A DNA stretch of 64,000 bases from DATKWD01 sp963704815 (GTDB lineage: Bacteria > Actinomycetota > Acidimicrobiia > Acidimicrobiales > Salinilacustritrichaceae), in the NCBI GenBank assembly GCA_963704815.1, contig CAVPHU010000005.1, forward strand, positions 496,001 through 560,000, in the 5' to 3' direction. The number at the start of each line of letters is the position of its first letter. The first letter of the stretch is position 1. Below, piece after piece: positions 44,350 through 51,473 of this stretch. Below the pieces are notes generated by a model. The model was given only the letters and a program-made list of their open reading frames with translations, was not told the DNA's origin and did no database searches. The translations under genes and the position numbers were made by a program.

Positions 44350-44545
44350 GACGGCACTCGCCCATCTCATCCGCAGTGCAGCGTCGTCTCGATAGCGCTC
44401 GGTGATACCGGCCACATCGTCGCTGAGCGTGAGCTCCGCCACGCCGTCGAACCAGTCGGTCTGGAGGTCGTCGAGCTGGGCATCGAGCCGGACCCAGCGA
44501 TCGCCGTTCCCGTGCTCGACGATCCAGTGATCGACCCATTGTCGG
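44345..44545 (-). pseudogene. Possible transglutaminase-like C-terminal remnant
   Basis: In the 44350-44638 gap one minus-strand frame reads WVDHWIVEHGNGDRWVRLDA followed by QLDDLQTDWFDG and a helical end. This resembles the DHW...WVxVDxQLD segment of actinobacterial transglutaminase-fold proteins. No start or N-terminal half exists here. The rest of the gap has no gene. Confidence 0.3.
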
Positions 44546-44638
44546 TCTCGAAGCAGCCGTCGGCTGCATCGGCCGATCCTCCCAGATTGCGACTCCGCTG
44601 ACGACCAGCAGGCGCCGGCACCCGACGCACTTCAGGGT

Positions 44639-45997
44639 TCAGACGTTGGCCATGTTGTCGAAGCGGGTCAGGTGCTCACGGAACGCCAGGTTGACCTTGC
44701 CCGTCGGGCCCGAGCGGTGCTTGGCGATGATGACCTCGGCCATGCCGCGATCGGGCGACTCGGGGTGATACATCTCGTCGCGGTAGAGGAACATCACCAC
44801 GTCGGCATCCTGTTCGAGGGCGCCCGACTCGCGGAGGTCGGCGAGGGTGGGCCGCTTGTCGGCCCGCATCTCCAGACCACGGGACAGCTGCGACAGGGCA
44901 ACCACCGGGCAGCCGAGCTCGCGGGCGAGCACCTTGAGGCCACGGCTCATCTCGGACACCTCGACCTGGCGGGATTCGGCCGAGTTCCGGCCGGTCATGA
45001 GCTGCAGGTAGTCGACGACGATCATGCCGAGGCTGCCGACCTGGCTCTTGAGCCGCCGGGCCTTCGCCCGCAACTCCATGACGGTGAGGCTCGGGTTGTC
45101 GTCGAGCCAGATGGGAGCTTCGGCCAATCGGCCGACCGCGTTGGAGATGCGGTCCCAGTCGGCGTCGTTGAGGTTGCCGGTGCGGATCCGGGTCGAATCG
45201 ATCTGGGCCTCGGCGCAGAGCATGCGCTGGCTGAGCTCGAGGTTCCCCATCTCGAGGCTGAAGAACAGCACCGGCATGTTGGCCTCGAGGGCCGCGTGCG
45301 CGGCCATGCCGAGCGCAAACGCCGACTTGCCCATCGCCGGCCGGGCACCGACCACGTAGAGCGCGTTGGGCTGCAGGCCGGCGAGGATGCGGTCGAGGTC
45401 GCGATAGCCCGTCGGCACACCCGTGATGGCGTCGCCCCGCTCGACCAGCGCCTCGAGCCGGTCGAGGTTGTCCGACAGCAGGTCGTGGATCCGGACCATC
45501 GAGTCGGTGACCCGTCGCTCGGAGATCTCGAAGACCAGGGTCTCGGCTTCGTCGACCGCCTTCGACACGTCCTCGGGGTGCCCGTAGGCCATCTCGGAGA
45601 TCTCGCCCGAGACCCCGATGAGACGCCGGAGCAGCGAGTGCTCCTCGATGATCCGCGCGTAGCGACCCGCGTTGGTCGTGGCCGGCGTGGTGGCCTGGAT
45701 GTCGACCAGGGCCGACAACCCGCCCACGATGTCGAGCAGGTCGTGACGCCGCAACTCGTCGGCCACCGTGATCGGGTCGGCCGGCTGGCCGGCGATGTCG
45801 AGGCTGCAGATGGCGTCGTAGACATGCCCGTGAGCCGGCTTGTAGAAGTCGTCGGGGCCGAGGATCGTGGCCGCGATCGAGATGGCCTCCTTCGACAGCA
45901 TCATCGCCCCGAGGAGCGACTCCTCGGCCTGGAGATCGTGCGGCGGCACCCGGCCCGGTCGGGACGGGACGGGGCGATCAGACATGGGAACGGCCAT
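44639..45997 (-). CDS. dnaB: Replicative DNA helicase
   Basis: A 452-aa hexameric helicase that unwinds DNA at the fork. The N-terminal domain (PHDLQAEESLLGAMMLS) is followed by the RecA-like motor: P-loop ARPAMGKSAFALG, Walker B IVVDYLQLM, and arginine-finger region AKHRSGPTGKVNLAF. No intein is present. The start was taken at MAVPMSDR; MSDR 12 nt later is also possible. It closes the rpsF-ssb-rpsR-rplI-dnaB series, the usual bacterial order. Confidence 0.95.
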   Translation of the reverse strand: MAVPMSDRPVPSRPGRVPPHDLQAEESLLGAMMLSKEAISIAATILGPDDFYKPAHGHVYDAICSLDIAGQPADPITVADELRRHDLLDIVGGLSALVDIQATTPATTNAGRYARIIEEHSLLRRLIGVSGEISEMAYGHPEDVSKAVDEAETLVFEISERRVTDSMVRIHDLLSDNLDRLEALVERGDAITGVPTGYRDLDRILAGLQPNALYVVGARPAMGKSAFALGMAAHAALEANMPVLFFSLEMGNLELSQRMLCAEAQIDSTRIRTGNLNDADWDRISNAVGRLAEAPIWLDDNPSLTVMELRAKARRLKSQVGSLGMIVVDYLQLMTGRNSAESRQVEVSEMSRGLKVLARELGCPVVALSQLSRGLEMRADKRPTLADLRESGALEQDADVVMFLYRDEMYHPESPDRGMAEVIIAKHRSGPTGKVNLAFREHLTRFDNMANV

Positions 45998-46152
45998 TGC
46001 CCCACTCTGACCCAAGTGACCTGTGGGTAACGAGAGGATGACCCTGGGGAAGCCCTCGGGAAAAGGCGGCGCGCGGCAGGGGATAAGCCTGTGGACAGCT
46101 GTGGACAACCGGGTGGGTGCCAGCCCGGTGACGCATCGTCACCGGGGCGACC

Positions 46153-46599
46153 TCACGCGGTCTCGACTTCGACGGTGATGGGGAACTCGACGTCGCTGTG
46201 GAGCTTGGCCGGCACCAGATGGGTGCCGATCTCCTTGATCGGTTCGGCGAGGCTGATCTGCCGGCGCTCGAGGTCGATCCCCGTCTGGGCCACCACGGCT
46301 TCGGCGATCTCGCCCGCCGTGACCGACCCGTAGAGCTGCCCGTCGTCGTGGGCCCGAGCGGCGACCCGGATGACCTGGGGCACGAGCTTGGAGGCGACCT
46401 CTTCGGCTGCGCCACGATCGGCGGCGTCGCGGATGTCGCGGGCGCGACGCATGGCGTCGGCCTGGGCCTGGGCTCCGTCGGTCGCCACCTGGGCGAGACC
46501 GTTGGGCACCAGGTAGTTGCGGGCGTACCCGGGCGCCACGTCGACGATGTCGCCGCGCTTGCCCACCGGTTCGACGTCCGCGTGGAGGACGACCTTCAT
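46153..46599 (-). CDS. rplI: 50S ribosomal protein bL9
   Basis: A 148-aa two-domain L9 binding 23S rRNA. The N-domain signature GKRGDIVDVAPGYARNYLVP is present, then a long helix and a C-terminal domain (KLHSDVEFPITVEVE). The ATG overlaps the stop of rpsR, suggesting translational coupling. Confidence 0.95.
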   Translation of the reverse strand: MKVVLHADVEPVGKRGDIVDVAPGYARNYLVPNGLAQVATDGAQAQADAMRRARDIRDAADRGAAEEVASKLVPQVIRVAARAHDDGQLYGSVTAGEIAEAVVAQTGIDLERRQISLAEPIKEIGTHLVPAKLHSDVEFPITVEVETA

Positions 46600-47054
46600 C
46601 AGGCCTCCTCGGTCGTGGCGTCGGCGGCTTCGACCACGGTCTCGATCTCGACCTCAGCCACCAGCTCGACCGGATCGGCGACGAAGTCGTCGTCGACATC
46701 GCCCGCAGGGGCGCTCGGCGGCGGGGCCGAGGGCGTGGGCGGCGGCTCGCTCGCGGCGCGTCCACGATCGCGATCGCCACGGTTGCTCCGCTGCTGGGTC
46801 ACCCGGTTCGAGTACGGGATGAGCGCCATCTCGCGGGCGTTCTTGATGGCCCGGGCGATCTCGGCCTGCTGCTGGGTGTCGTTGCCGCTCACCCGACGGG
46901 CACGGATCTTGGCCCGGTCCGAGATGAACCGCTTCAGCAGGTTGACGTCCTTGTAGTCGACATAGTCGATCTTGTCGATGGTGAGCACGCTCGTCTTCTT
47001 CTTGCCTCGACGACCGTTGTCCTTCTTGGGATTCTTGGGGCGGGGTTTGGCCAT
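46599..47054 (-). CDS. rpsR: 30S ribosomal protein bS18 with long acidic tail
   Basis: Residues 20-88 are a normal bS18 (IDYVDYKDVNLLKRFIS, ALIPYSNRV). The protein is 151 aa, however, about twice the usual length. Residues 90-118 are Arg- then Pro/Ser-rich and 119-151 strongly acidic (VDDDFVADPVELVAEVEIE). The extension lies in the same frame up to the rplI start and has the same codon character, so it appears genuine. GGAG precedes the ATG. Confidence 0.92.
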   Translation of the reverse strand: MAKPRPKNPKKDNGRRGKKKTSVLTIDKIDYVDYKDVNLLKRFISDRAKIRARRVSGNDTQQQAEIARAIKNAREMALIPYSNRVTQQRSNRGDRDRGRAASEPPPTPSAPPPSAPAGDVDDDFVADPVELVAEVEIETVVEAADATTEEA

Positions 47055-47063
47055 GGGGGTCTC

Positions 47064-47537
47064 CTAGAAGGGCTCTTCGGCCGGATCGAACGGGGCCGAG
47101 TCGGGGGCGTTCTGGACGGCGCGGTTGGTGGCGCCGCCGCCACCACCGGAGGAAGCGCCGCCGCCGTCGGGGCCACGCCGTTCGTTCTTCTCGACCGATG
47201 CGGTGGCCCAACGAAGGCTGGGGCCGATCTCGTCGGCGCGGATCTCGACCACCGAGCGCTTGTCGCCCTCCTGGGTCTCCCAGGAACGCTGCTCGAGGCG
47301 GCCGTTGACGATGATGCGATCGCCCTTGCTGAGCGAGTTCCCGGCGTTCTCGGCCATCTCGGCCCACGCGGTCACGTTGAAGAAGGAGGTCTCTTCCTTC
47401 CACTCGTTGGTCGAACGGTCCATCCAGCGACGGTTGCACGCGATCCCGAAGTTGGCGACGGCGGTGCCGTTCGGGGTGAAGCGCAACTCAGGGTCGCGGG
47501 TGATGTTTCCGACGACGGTGACGGAGTTGTCTGGCAT
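47064..47537 (-). CDS. ssb: Single-stranded DNA-binding protein
   Basis: A 157-aa protein with an N-terminal OB fold (DNSVTVVGNITRDPELRFTP, FFNVTAWAEMAEN, GDRIIVNGRLEQRSWE), a Gly-rich linker, and the acidic tip DPAEEPF that recruits partner proteins. The ATG is preceded by GAGGAG. It lies between rpsF and rpsR as in most bacteria. Confidence 0.95.
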   Translation of the reverse strand: MPDNSVTVVGNITRDPELRFTPNGTAVANFGIACNRRWMDRSTNEWKEETSFFNVTAWAEMAENAGNSLSKGDRIIVNGRLEQRSWETQEGDKRSVVEIRADEIGPSLRWATASVEKNERRGPDGGGASSGGGGGATNRAVQNAPDSAPFDPAEEPF

Positions 47538-47551
47538 GATTCTGGTCTCCT

Positions 47552-47896
47552 CTATCCGGCTGCTGCCGGGGTTGCCTCGCCGCCGAGCAGGCCACGACGG
47601 GCCGCCTCGGAGTCGGGAAGGCGGATGATCTTGTGTCGGACCACGTCGTCCGCGAGACGAAGGGCACGGTCGAGCGGATCGAGGGACCCGGGCTCGCCCA
47701 GGACCTCGAACACCACGTAGTGCCCATCGTGTTTGTGGTCGATCTCGTAGGCGAACGCCCGGCGACCCCACACGTCGGTCGAGGCGATCTCGCCGCACTC
47801 GGCCGCCTGCGCTGCGATCTTCTCGACCTCTCCCGACACGACGTTGTCGTCGATCGAGCCGTCGAGAATGACCATCACTTCATAGGCTCGTGTCAA
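47552..47896 (-). CDS. rpsF: 30S ribosomal protein bS6
   Basis: A 114-aa protein, N-terminus RAYEVMVILDGSID, core WGRRAFAYEIDHKHDGHYVV and an Ala-rich end. The start is TTG, supported by GGGAGGTG 7-8 nt upstream and by the family N-terminus. First gene of the ribosomal/replication operon; it partners bS18 on 16S rRNA. Confidence 0.95.
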   Translation of the reverse strand: MTRAYEVMVILDGSIDDNVVSGEVEKIAAQAAECGEIASTDVWGRRAFAYEIDHKHDGHYVVFEVLGEPGSLDPLDRALRLADDVVRHKIIRLPDSEAARRGLLGGEATPAAAG

Positions 47897-48038
47897 CGAG
47901 CTTCACCTCCCTCTGGACCCGGTGAGAACCGGGGCCCCGGCGGTCGGGGCAGGGTGTCAACTTGGACCACGGGATGGTAGCGGGACCGACGAGTTCGACT
48001 CACATCCACAGTCTGCCCAGGGGGTGTGACGTTATCCC

Positions 48039-48157
48039 CGTTCCCCGGCCACGCAGGCCGCACCTGGCCGGACTCCTCGTGCCTCGTCGCCCTGCGCACT
48101 TTCGTTCCCCGGCCACGCAGGCCGCACCTGGCCGGACTCCTCGTGCCTCGTCGCCCT
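48039..48157. repeat. Two exact 55-bp direct repeats between rpsF and tdk
   Basis: Copies at 48039-48093 and 48103-48157 are identical. Each holds an inverted repeat CCGGCCA-N13-TGGCCGG and is followed by GCGCACTTTCGTTCC. Both lie in the ~340-bp divergent region that must carry the promoters of the rpsF operon and tdk. No gene was found here. Confidence 0.85.
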
Positions 48158-48234
48158 CGCACGCGCACTTTCGTTCCGTGTGACACGGACCTATCCTGGG
48201 CGGGTCCCTGCTGGCTCCCGGAGGTTTGCATACG

Positions 48235-48879
48235 GTGACGGTGATGCCGGTGCTGCGGTTCTCCTTCGGGACGATGGGATCGGGCAAGAGCACCCTTGCC
48301 CTGCAGATCCACCACAACCTCGCCTCGCGCGGCCTGCGCGGTCTGCTGTGCACCCAGCTCGACCGCGACGGCGCCGTCGTCAGCTCGCGCCTCGGCGTGT
48401 CGGCGACGGCGGTCGACGTCGGCCCGAAGCTCGACCTCTTCGAGCTCGCCTCGGCCTATGCCGACCAGCACGGCGACATCGACTTCCTCGTGTGCGACGA
48501 GGCGCAGTTCTACACCGCTGCGCAGGTCGAGCAGCTCGCCCGGGTGGTCGACGAGCTCGCCGCCACGGTCCACACCTTCGGCCTGCTCACCGACTTCCGC
48601 GGCCGCCTGTTCGACGGCTCGGCCCGATTGATGGAGCTGGCCGACGAGCGCCAGGAGCTCCAGGTCGAGGCCCGCTGCTGGTGCGGTGCCCGAGCCACCC
48701 AGAACGCACGCGTCGTCAACGGCCAGCAGGTCTACCACGGCGACGTCGTCGTGGTCGGCGACACCGGCTCGGACACCGAGGTCAGCTACGAACTGCTGTG
48801 CCGCCGCCACTGGCTGGCCGGCGAGACCGGACGACTCAGCGCCGACGACCTCGATCTCGACCTCACCGTCAACGACTGA
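48235..48879 (+). CDS. tdk: Thymidine kinase
   Basis: A 214-aa type II thymidine kinase for dTMP salvage. P-loop SFGTMGSGKSTLAL, catalytic DEAQF, and a C-terminal zinc site formed by CWCGAR and the late CRRH. GGAGG ends 10 nt before the GTG used; GTG and ATG codons 6 and 9 nt further in are alternatives. Its 3' end overlaps the convergent DUF192 gene by 11 nt. Confidence 0.92.
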   Translation: MTVMPVLRFSFGTMGSGKSTLALQIHHNLASRGLRGLLCTQLDRDGAVVSSRLGVSATAVDVGPKLDLFELASAYADQHGDIDFLVCDEAQFYTAAQVEQLARVVDELAATVHTFGLLTDFRGRLFDGSARLMELADERQELQVEARCWCGARATQNARVVNGQQVYHGDVVVVGDTGSDTEVSYELLCRRHWLAGETGRLSADDLDLDLTVND

Positions 48880-49408
48880 CTCCCGCATCGCACTCGTCGA
48901 CGAGTCGGAACGTCGCGCCGTCGGTCGCACCCACCTCGGCGAGTTCCCCCTGGGGAACCTCGAGCGCGAAGCGATAGGGCCCGGCGGCTCCGTAGGTGAC
49001 GCACTCGCCGCCGTCGAGGCACGGGTCCATGTCGGCGGTCGACACCAACGAACCGTCGCCGCCGAACCAGCCGATCGTGAGCGGCATCGGCGTGTCCTCC
49101 ATGGTGAACCGCGACTCGACGTCTTCGGCGAACACGAACACCATGCCGGCGTAGCCCTGCAGATCGGTCACGTTCATCAGTCCCTGCGAACGCTCGACGG
49201 CGGTGTCGGCGACCAGGACACACGAACAGGTCACCGTGCCGTCGGTCGCGGTGAACTCGGCACCGCCCTGTCCGAACGGAGCGATCACGGGCAGATCTGA
49301 GACACCCGTGGTCTCGGAGGTCCGGCCGTCGGCGACCGCTCGATCGGCCGACTCGCCCGAGGTGCACGCTGCGACGAACAGCGCCGCGACGAGCAGCCAG
49401 CGACTCAC
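48869..49408 (-). CDS. DUF192 lipoprotein
   Basis: 179 aa. Signal with lipobox (WLLVAALFVAAC), then a DUF192 beta-barrel: ERSQGLMNVTDLQGYAGMVF, and FTMEDTPMPLTIGWF, the family core. It is placed outside the membrane. The function of DUF192 is not established. The GTG start overlaps the stop of the small membrane gene upstream (GTGA), so the two are coupled. Confidence 0.85.
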   Translation of the reverse strand: MSRWLLVAALFVAACTSGESADRAVADGRTSETTGVSDLPVIAPFGQGGAEFTATDGTVTCSCVLVADTAVERSQGLMNVTDLQGYAGMVFVFAEDVESRFTMEDTPMPLTIGWFGGDGSLVSTADMDPCLDGGECVTYGAAGPYRFALEVPQGELAEVGATDGATFRLVDECDAGVSR

Positions 49409-49620
49409 GACCCGTCCGAGGGTTCGATCGGTTCGGTCGCCTCGCTCGGCACGAACGGGTCGGCCGGTTGATCGGCGCCCCGCACCACGAACGCCAGCAG
49501 TCCCGCCAACAGCACGGCCCACACCATCCGACGAAGGCGATCGAGGCTGCGTTCGTCGTCGATGTTCGGCACCCAGTCGGCCACCCACCCCGGGGCATCG
49601 AGCAACGATTCCGATTTCAC
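49405..49620 (-). CDS. Small single-helix membrane protein
   Basis: 71 aa. A short N-terminal soluble part (GWVADWVPNIDDERSLDRLR) is followed by one helix (VWAVLLAGLLAFVV) and a Pro/Glu-rich tail. GTG start with GAGAGG about 9 nt upstream. Coupled to the DUF192 lipoprotein, so possibly a partner. No family recognised. Confidence 0.6.
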   Translation of the reverse strand: MKSESLLDAPGWVADWVPNIDDERSLDRLRRMVWAVLLAGLLAFVVRGADQPADPFVPSEATEPIEPSDGS

Positions 49621-49693
49621 CGACGCAGCCTCTCATGGCTCACGTTCTCGGGGCACTCGCGACGCTCGGCCACCCGCGGTGCCGCTCGCGTCG

Positions 49694-50560
49694 TCAGGCG
49701 TAGAGGTGCAGCGTCTCGGCGACGTCGAGGTCGAGGTGGTAGCTCTCGTCGTCGTCGGGGAACGCTCCGCTGCGGACGTCGGCCGCGAAGGCCGAGAGGG
49801 CCTCGACCGCGACCGACTTCACGTCGGCGTAGCGCCGCACGAACTTCGGCGCCATCCGGTCCTCGATCCCGAGCACGTCGTGGAACACCAGCACCTGACC
49901 GTCGCAATCGGCGCCGGCACCGATGCCGATCGTCGGGACGTCGACCGCAGCCGTCACCATCTGTGCGACCCGACGAGGAACTCCTTCGAGCACGATGGCG
50001 AAGCAGCCTGCGGACTCGAGCGCCTTGGCGTCGTCGACCAGTTCGAGGGCGGCGCCGTGTTCCTTGCCCTGCACGCGGAACCCACCCATGGCGTGCATGG
50101 ACTGCGGGGTCAGCCCGAGATGCCCCATCACCGGGATCTCGGCGTCGACGATGGCTTCGATCATCGGCAGGCGCTTGCGACCGCCTTCGAGCTTCACCGA
50201 CTGGGCCCCGGCCCGAATCAAATGCGCGGCGTTGCGGACGGCGTCGTCGGTGGTCGTGTGGTAGCTCATCCAGGGCAGGTCGCCGACGACGAACGGGCGG
50301 GCCACGTCATCGGCGAGCCCGGACAAGCCCCGCCTCACCGCGGCCGTGTGGTGGGCGATGTCGTCGGTCGTCACCTGGAGGGTGTCGTCGTACCCGAGCA
50401 CGACCATCGCGAGCGAGTCGCCGACGAGGAGCAGATCGACGCCGGCCTCTGCGGCCATCCGGGCGCCGGGGGCGTCGTAGGCGGTGACCATCACGAGCGG
50501 ATCGTGACCGTCTCGCACCTTGCGAGCCCGCAGGCTGGGCGCGGTGAGCGACTTCGGCAT
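49694..50560 (-). CDS. panB: 3-methyl-2-oxobutanoate hydroxymethyltransferase
   Basis: A 288-aa TIM barrel that makes ketopantoate in pantothenate/CoA synthesis. Motifs: VMVTAYDAPGARMAAEAG, LLVGDSLAMVVLG, GHLGLTPQS, IVLEGVPRRVA, TIGIGAGADCDGQVLVFHD. A GAGGAGG site precedes the ATG. It stands alone here, not with panC. Confidence 0.95.
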   Translation of the reverse strand: MPKSLTAPSLRARKVRDGHDPLVMVTAYDAPGARMAAEAGVDLLLVGDSLAMVVLGYDDTLQVTTDDIAHHTAAVRRGLSGLADDVARPFVVGDLPWMSYHTTTDDAVRNAAHLIRAGAQSVKLEGGRKRLPMIEAIVDAEIPVMGHLGLTPQSMHAMGGFRVQGKEHGAALELVDDAKALESAGCFAIVLEGVPRRVAQMVTAAVDVPTIGIGAGADCDGQVLVFHDVLGIEDRMAPKFVRRYADVKSVAVEALSAFAADVRSGAFPDDDESYHLDLDVAETLHLYA

Positions 50561-50631
50561 GGCTTGCCTCCTCGATTTCCGTCCAGGGCCCTTCGGCTCC
50601 CGGCGGGTGAGAGCATTGTAGCGTTTCGCCG

Positions 50632-50811
50632 ATGGCTGCAACCACCTGCGACGCCTGCGGGGCCACCGACGACGCTCTGGTCGAGGTCCACCGTCTGTAC
50701 ATCACACCCGAGGCCTGGGACACCGAGGCGAAGACGGTCCGGGTCGAGACGACCGAGCAGTGGTGCTTCCCGTGCCGCACCCACTACCCGCACGAGACCG
50801 CGGCAGACTGA
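50632..50811 (+). CDS. 59-aa double-CxxC protein (zinc-ribbon-like)
   Basis: A very small protein with TTCDACGAT near its start and QWCFPCRTH near its end, a probable zinc ribbon. TAGCGT lies 7 nt before the ATG, a leaderless layout. It is divergent from panB and 4 nt from the following gene, so both may share one mRNA. Function unknown. Confidence 0.6.
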   Translation: MAATTCDACGATDDALVEVHRLYITPEAWDTEAKTVRVETTEQWCFPCRTHYPHETAAD

Positions 50812-50815
50812 GCGG

Positions 50816-51454
50816 GTGGCACGCGAGCTCCGCCAACTGCTCGACATCGATCACTACGTCGCGATGCTCGTCGAACGCTTCGGACATCGGTTCGGCGGCG
50901 ACTGGCCCATCGAGGTCGACGACCGGACCGAGATGGCCGTCGGCGTCGTCGGTCTCGGCCCCGACGACATCGACTGGATCGACGAACAGACACCCGCAGC
51001 GGCCCGCGGACTCGTCCACCCTCGCGCCGTTCGCCATTCCCTCGACGACCTCCACCGCTACGACGACGCCCTGTTCACCCGACTCGCCGAGCTCGAAGCC
51101 GACCAGCTCGTCGCCCCAGGGTGGACGTGTGCGGTCGACGTCGACGAGAACCGGGTGGTCGTCGTGCTCGCCAGCCCGACCCCGGACCCGACCGATCACC
51201 TGGTCGACCAGGCTCCCGCCGACGCCGTGGCCGTCATGAGCCAACACGACGCCGGCACCCGCGTCCGCACGCTCGTGGCGCCGAAGCGGCACGAGCGGTC
51301 GGTCGGAGCGCGGGCGCTGGGCGCGGCCATGACGGTGGTGGGCGAGATCGTGCACGGCCGCAACGCGGAGACCGAGACCGAAGTCGTCGCCGAGGCACCC
51401 GACGGCGAACCACCGCTCGACCTCGACTTCGGAGGGCTCGACCCCCTCGACTGA
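50816..51454 (+). CDS. Hypothetical protein
   Basis: A 212-aa cytoplasmic, acidic protein starting VARELRQLLDIDHYVAMLVE with GTG. No transmembrane segment or known motif. The reading frame has strong GC3 bias and no competing gene. It is probably translated from the same message as the small CxxC protein just upstream. Confidence 0.65.
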   Translation: MARELRQLLDIDHYVAMLVERFGHRFGGDWPIEVDDRTEMAVGVVGLGPDDIDWIDEQTPAAARGLVHPRAVRHSLDDLHRYDDALFTRLAELEADQLVAPGWTCAVDVDENRVVVVLASPTPDPTDHLVDQAPADAVAVMSQHDAGTRVRTLVAPKRHERSVGARALGAAMTVVGEIVHGRNAETETEVVAEAPDGEPPLDLDFGGLDPLD

Positions 51455-51473
51455 ACGCGCGCCGGCGCCGGAC

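Noticed and set aside
48039..48157. 55-bp repeats between rpsF and tdk as CRISPR or IS ends
   Set aside because: Only two direct copies 9 bp apart, no spacer-like unique sequence of proper size and no transposase.
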